DNA from: Sulfurospirillum diekertiae | Lineage (GTDB): Bacteria; Campylobacterota; Campylobacteria; Campylobacterales; Sulfurospirillaceae | Direction: 5' to 3' | Length of the DNA stretch: 64,000 nt | Assembly (NCBI RefSeq): GCF_002309535.1 | Contig: NZ_CP023275.1 | Span: 2,728,001-2,792,000 of the forward strand | In this document: positions 60,772 through 64,000 of the stretch, piece by piece | Layout of the letters: each line of letters starts with the position of its first letter | Position numbering within the stretch: the stretch's first letter is position 1 | Notes under the pieces: model-generated | Told to the model about the DNA's origin: nothing | Seen by the model: only the letters and a program-made list of their open reading frames with translations | The model's database searches: none | Translations under genes and position numbers: made by a program

Positions 60772-61874
60772 TATATATTCCTTATCTCTATATAAGAGAG
60801 CATTTTTTTCTTAAAATTTTCTACAGAAAATGTAAATGCATGTTCCATACATTCATGAGCATCAATTCTTTGATGCTCAAAAAAATCGATAGCATAAATT
60901 AATGACTTGCTCGTTTGTTCTTCAACGAAAATACCTGTTTTACAATGAATAACTGTTTCACAAGCACCACCTTCTTTATAAGCGATAATAGGTGTGCCAC
61001 AAGCCGAAGCTTCTATGGGAGCTATACCAAAATCTTCTTTTGCCATAAAAATAAAAGCTTTAGCTTTACTAATATATCCCATTGCTTCTTTTCTTGGAAG
61101 ATACCCTGTAAAAATTATATTGCTATTAGCCATTTTTTGTAGTGCATTTAGCGATACGCCATCACCTATAACGATCAATTTTTTATCTGGCATCTGATTA
61201 AAAGCCTCAACAATGATATCAATACGCTTATACTCGACTAAACGAGAGAGGGTAACATAATAATCACTTTTTGATTCTGTATAAACACACTCATCAAACT
61301 CAACAGGAGGGTAGACAATATCCGCTTCCCTACGCCAAGATTTTTGTATGCGCTGTTTAATAAAATCTGAATCTGCAATCAATATATCAGGCCTTTGTGC
61401 TGAGACATAATCCCAAATTCTCATTTTATGAAGCCATCGTTTGAGCATTAAACGCATTAATCCTCTCCCGAAAACACCTAAACGCTCATGTTCATACATT
61501 GAGTCCCACGCATATCGCATTGGAGAGTAAATATAGGCAATATGTTTCTGATGTGGATGTACAATCACACCTTTTGCGACAGCATGCGAACTTGAAATAA
61601 TCATATCATACCTCGACAAGTCAAATTGCTCTACCAAATAAGGCATCAAAGGAATAAAATACCGATATCGTTTTGCTATAAAGTTAAATCTTTGCAAGGG
61701 TGATGTATATATTTTATGAGAATCCAACCACGTTCTTTGTTCTAAAGGTAAGATGTCTACCATAGTATAAACATCAGCATTAGGACAAAGTGCTAGTATA
61801 TGCTTTAAGACAATTTCCGCGCCACCATTGACACTCAGCCAATCATGAATAACAGCTATTTTTCTATTTTTCAT
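60771..61874 (-). CDS. GT4-family glycosyltransferase
   Basis: 367 residues, two Rossmann domains (GT-B fold). The N-terminal HDWLSVNGGAE is the acceptor-side motif of WbaZ/mannosyltransferase-like enzymes and the C-terminal EDFGIAPIEASACGTPIIAY is the nucleotide-sugar-binding E-x7-E motif. Probably adds mannose or a related sugar to a lipid-linked glycan. It overlaps the HlyD gene by 11 bases and is embedded between secretion genes. Confidence 0.9.
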   Translation of the reverse strand: MKNRKIAVIHDWLSVNGGAEIVLKHILALCPNADVYTMVDILPLEQRTWLDSHKIYTSPLQRFNFIAKRYRYFIPLMPYLVEQFDLSRYDMIISSSHAVAKGVIVHPHQKHIAYIYSPMRYAWDSMYEHERLGVFGRGLMRLMLKRWLHKMRIWDYVSAQRPDILIADSDFIKQRIQKSWRREADIVYPPVEFDECVYTESKSDYYVTLSRLVEYKRIDIIVEAFNQMPDKKLIVIGDGVSLNALQKMANSNIIFTGYLPRKEAMGYISKAKAFIFMAKEDFGIAPIEASACGTPIIAYKEGGACETVIHCKTGIFVEEQTSKSLIYAIDFFEHQRIDAHECMEHAFTFSVENFKKKMLSYIEIRNI

Positions 61875-63177
61875 TAAAACTTCTACTAAACATATCCATA
61901 AACGGCTTCACTAAATAATTTAAAGCTGTTCTGTTCTCAATTTTAATCATGATTTCAGCAGGCATTCCTGCAACTAAATTAAAATTGTATTCTTTTACTT
62001 GTTCATTGCCTTTTGGCGTTAATTCCACTTTTGCTTCATAGTAAGGGGCACCTGTCTTTTGGTCTATTAAGCTATCTGCTGAAACATTAGTGACTTTTCC
62101 TTCGATGACATTGGTGTGCCTCGTATCAAACGCTGAAAATCGTATATCTGCTAGCAATCCCTCTTTTACTTTATCAATATCTTTTGTTTGAACATGCGTT
62201 ACAACAACTAATTGAGAGTTTTCTGGTACGATATCTAAGATTGGCTTGCCTGCAGCAATAACGCCACCTTTAGTATGAATATCCATTCCAACGATATTTC
62301 CAGCAATTGGTGCTCGTACTATCAGTCTTTCAGTAACGTCTTCTGCTGCAACTAATTTTGATTTGAGATTAGAGAGATCATTTTTTGCATTGACTAACTC
62401 TGCATACGTTTTATCTTGAACATCTTTTTTTCGTGCTAAGAGTTGAGATTTTAACTCACTTATCTGGTCATCCGTCTTAGCCATATCTGCTTTTGTATTG
62501 GCAATATCGCCTTCAACCAACGTTTTTTCTCTCGTTAATTCTCTTAATTTAAGTTTATCTACCAATTGCTCAGCAAAAAGTATTTTCCACTCACCGATCT
62601 CTTCTTCAAGAGATTTAAGCCTAGTTGACTTGCTCTTAACAAGTGAAATTGTACCTTCTTTGTAGTTTACTAACTGTGCTATTCTCTGTTCTGTAATCGT
62701 TTCATCATTCATCACTATTCTTTGCTTTAAATCAAAAATTTGTTTTTGCGTATTGATGATATTTTGAAGCTCTGGTGTTTGCTTCAATTTTTTAACTTCA
62801 TCAGAAAATACGATATTATTGGGGGAAGAAATTTGAGATTCTAATCGAGATTCCAATACAAGTGCTTCCATATATTGATTTTTTAAAATATCAAGTTGTG
62901 CCAAAGCGTTTGTATTTTGAAATTTTAAAAGGATATCTCCTTCTTTAACAAAATCACCATTTTGAACTAATATTTCATCTACAATGCCACCCTCTAAGTG
63001 CTGAACTGTTTTTTTGTTTGAGTCTGCAGATACTGTACCTATCGATACTACTGAGCTTGCTAAGGGAGCAAAGGCCATCCAGCCACCTATGATAACAAAA
63101 ACGACAATTACAACACCCAAACCAAATTTTATAATATTTTTATCATTACCATCAGGTTTTGAAAATTCATTTTTCAT
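61864..63177 (-). CDS. HlyD-family periplasmic adaptor (type I secretion)
   Basis: 437 residues: short cytoplasmic N-terminus, one TM helix (about 20-42), a lipoyl-like half-motif (VEDILVQNGDFVKEGD region), a long coiled coil (about 95-290), second lipoyl half (IVRAPIAGNIVGMDIH) and a C-terminal beta-barrel with VKEGLLADIRFSAF and GMPAEIMI. Type I secretion adaptors of the PrtE/HlyD class have this size. Translationally coupled to the ABC gene (ATGA). Confidence 0.93.
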   Translation of the reverse strand: MKNEFSKPDGNDKNIIKFGLGVVIVVFVIIGGWMAFAPLASSVVSIGTVSADSNKKTVQHLEGGIVDEILVQNGDFVKEGDILLKFQNTNALAQLDILKNQYMEALVLESRLESQISSPNNIVFSDEVKKLKQTPELQNIINTQKQIFDLKQRIVMNDETITEQRIAQLVNYKEGTISLVKSKSTRLKSLEEEIGEWKILFAEQLVDKLKLRELTREKTLVEGDIANTKADMAKTDDQISELKSQLLARKKDVQDKTYAELVNAKNDLSNLKSKLVAAEDVTERLIVRAPIAGNIVGMDIHTKGGVIAAGKPILDIVPENSQLVVVTHVQTKDIDKVKEGLLADIRFSAFDTRHTNVIEGKVTNVSADSLIDQKTGAPYYEAKVELTPKGNEQVKEYNFNLVAGMPAEIMIKIENRTALNYLVKPFMDMFSRSFNEK

Positions 63178-64000
63178 GCTGTTACTCCTGTTGGTTTACT
63201 AAGGGAAACAACTTGCGGTGCTGTATTTTGCTGTGCTTTTGGCGCACTTTGTTGTTGCGGTGCCACTTGCTGTTGCAATTTTTGTAATACCTCATTGGTA
63301 TTTCCGAATAATTGCAATACACCTTGTTGTATAAATGCTAATTTATTGGTTACTTGTAAAATACTAGGTCGATGTGTTATGAGTATAACCGTTGTGCCTC
63401 TGGATTTTAAGATTTTAATCGCTTCCACCAAAGCAGCTTCTCCAACGTCATCAAGATTTGAGTTTGGCTCATCCAATACTACTAAAACTGGATTATTATA
63501 AAGTGCTCTAGCAAATCCTACACGTTGTCTTTGCCCACCTGAGAGTGTAGCCCCTCCTGCGCCAATGAGTGTATCGTATCCATCTGGTAGCCTCAAAATC
63601 ATCTCATGTACCCCCGCTATTTGAGCAGCTTCAACAACTTTTTGCGCATTCACTTCTGAAAAACGGCAGATATTTTCACTAATCGTACCTTCAAAAAGTT
63701 CTATATCTTGCGGTAGATATCCTATATATTGTCCTAATAGCTCTTTATCCCATTGCGATATATCTGATTTATCAAGCCTTACTTTACCAGAAGCTAAAGG
63801 CCATAGCCCCAAAATTGCACGTGCTAAGCTTGATTTCCCCGCTGCACTTGGTCCAATGATACCTACGATATCTCCAGAATCTACTTGAAAGGATATGCCT
63901 TTTAAAGAGGGTTGTTTTGCATTAGGAGGAACAACCATAACACTTTCTAAAAGTATCTCACCACGAGGTGCAGGCAACTCCATTGGTTTTTCTTTTTTAG
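63174..64000 (-). CDS. type I secretion ABC transporter ATPase (PrtD-like), C-terminal part, cut by window end
   Basis: The open frame continues past base 64000 with no stop, so the internal ATG at 63983 is not the true start; the membrane domain lies outside. Visible is the nucleotide-binding domain: GPSAAGKSS (Walker A), LSGGQRQRVGFARAL (signature), VLVVLDEPNSNLD (Walker B) and ILITHRP (H-loop). The tail is rich in Gln, Ala and Pro (VAPQQQSAPKAQQ). Operon order ABC-HlyD-GT-TolC-sugar transferase. The secreted substrate is not in the window. Confidence 0.9.
   Translation of the reverse strand, partial: KKEKPMELPAPRGEILLESVMVVPPNAKQPSLKGISFQVDSGDIVGIIGPSAAGKSSLARAILGLWPLASGKVRLDKSDISQWDKELLGQYIGYLPQDIELFEGTISENICRFSEVNAQKVVEAAQIAGVHEMILRLPDGYDTLIGAGGATLSGGQRQRVGFARALYNNPVLVVLDEPNSNLDDVGEAALVEAIKILKSRGTTVILITHRPSILQVTNKLAFIQQGVLQLFGNTNEVLQKLQQQVAPQQQSAPKAQQNTAPQVVSLSKPTGVTA

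Overview
The window looks like chromosome from a Campylobacterota bacterium, most probably a Sulfurospirillum-type sulfur respirer. This is inferred from gene content and style: two polysulfide/thiosulfate-reductase-type operons with periplasmic triple-rhodanese lipoproteins, a DUF3373 outer-membrane protein, heme-less cytochrome-c-like small proteins, NosL proteins, low G+C, and a gene order NFACT / small coiled-coil protein / cdsA / dxr / ... / tsaD that, as I recall it, resembles Campylobacter jejuni. I saw no transposase, integrase, phage gene, CRISPR array or plasmid gene.

Layout. 0-17 kb is a mostly leftward housekeeping block: tsaD, an M15-like peptidase, a dCache-PAS-GGDEF-EAL protein, an FmdE-like protein, transporters (uracil, alanine/Na+), dxr, cdsA, an NFACT/RqcH-like protein, glycerate kinase, ogt and a GNAT acetyltransferase. 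Its intergenic gaps carry a two-hairpin repeat family (10.3-10.76, 13.0-13.27 and 14.6-14.83 kb). 17-28 kb is mixed: a Crp/Fnr regulator next to a small membrane protein with a palindromic operator, leuC-mobA-degenerate GGDEF/EAL, a NosL-cytochrome-like-NosL protein, pldA, an RRM protein, moaC and small genes. 28-31 kb holds a DUF3373 porin-like gene and two tandem copies of a heme-less cytochrome-like gene. 31.4-42.7 kb is two complete, nearly identical rRNA operons in direct tandem (16S-tRNA-Ile-tRNA-Ala-23S-5S, minus strand). 42.9 kb onward has a Bax-inhibitor-1-like gene, then two diverged psrABC-rhodanese operons (43.7-49.2 and 51.1-56.9 kb) around a LysR regulator. 57.3-64 kb has a BioC-like methyltransferase and a leftward operon of type I secretion genes mixed with glycosylation genes, cut by the right edge.

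How the genes work together. The Psr operons should each make a Tat-exported molybdopterin catalytic subunit, a four-cluster ferredoxin subunit and a NrfD-type quinol-oxidising membrane anchor. The rhodanese lipoprotein beside each is a plausible sulfane-sulfur carrier feeding it, as Sud does in Wolinella. mobA and moaC in the window serve the cofactor of such enzymes.

Two patterns cut across gene boundaries. The 10-base palindrome TTACATGTAA occurs about 25 times by eye, in genes and gaps alike but not in the rRNA block, far above chance. A repeat of two hairpins has stems that change sequence between copies while keeping their pairing. These are the strongest candidates for something not yet described.
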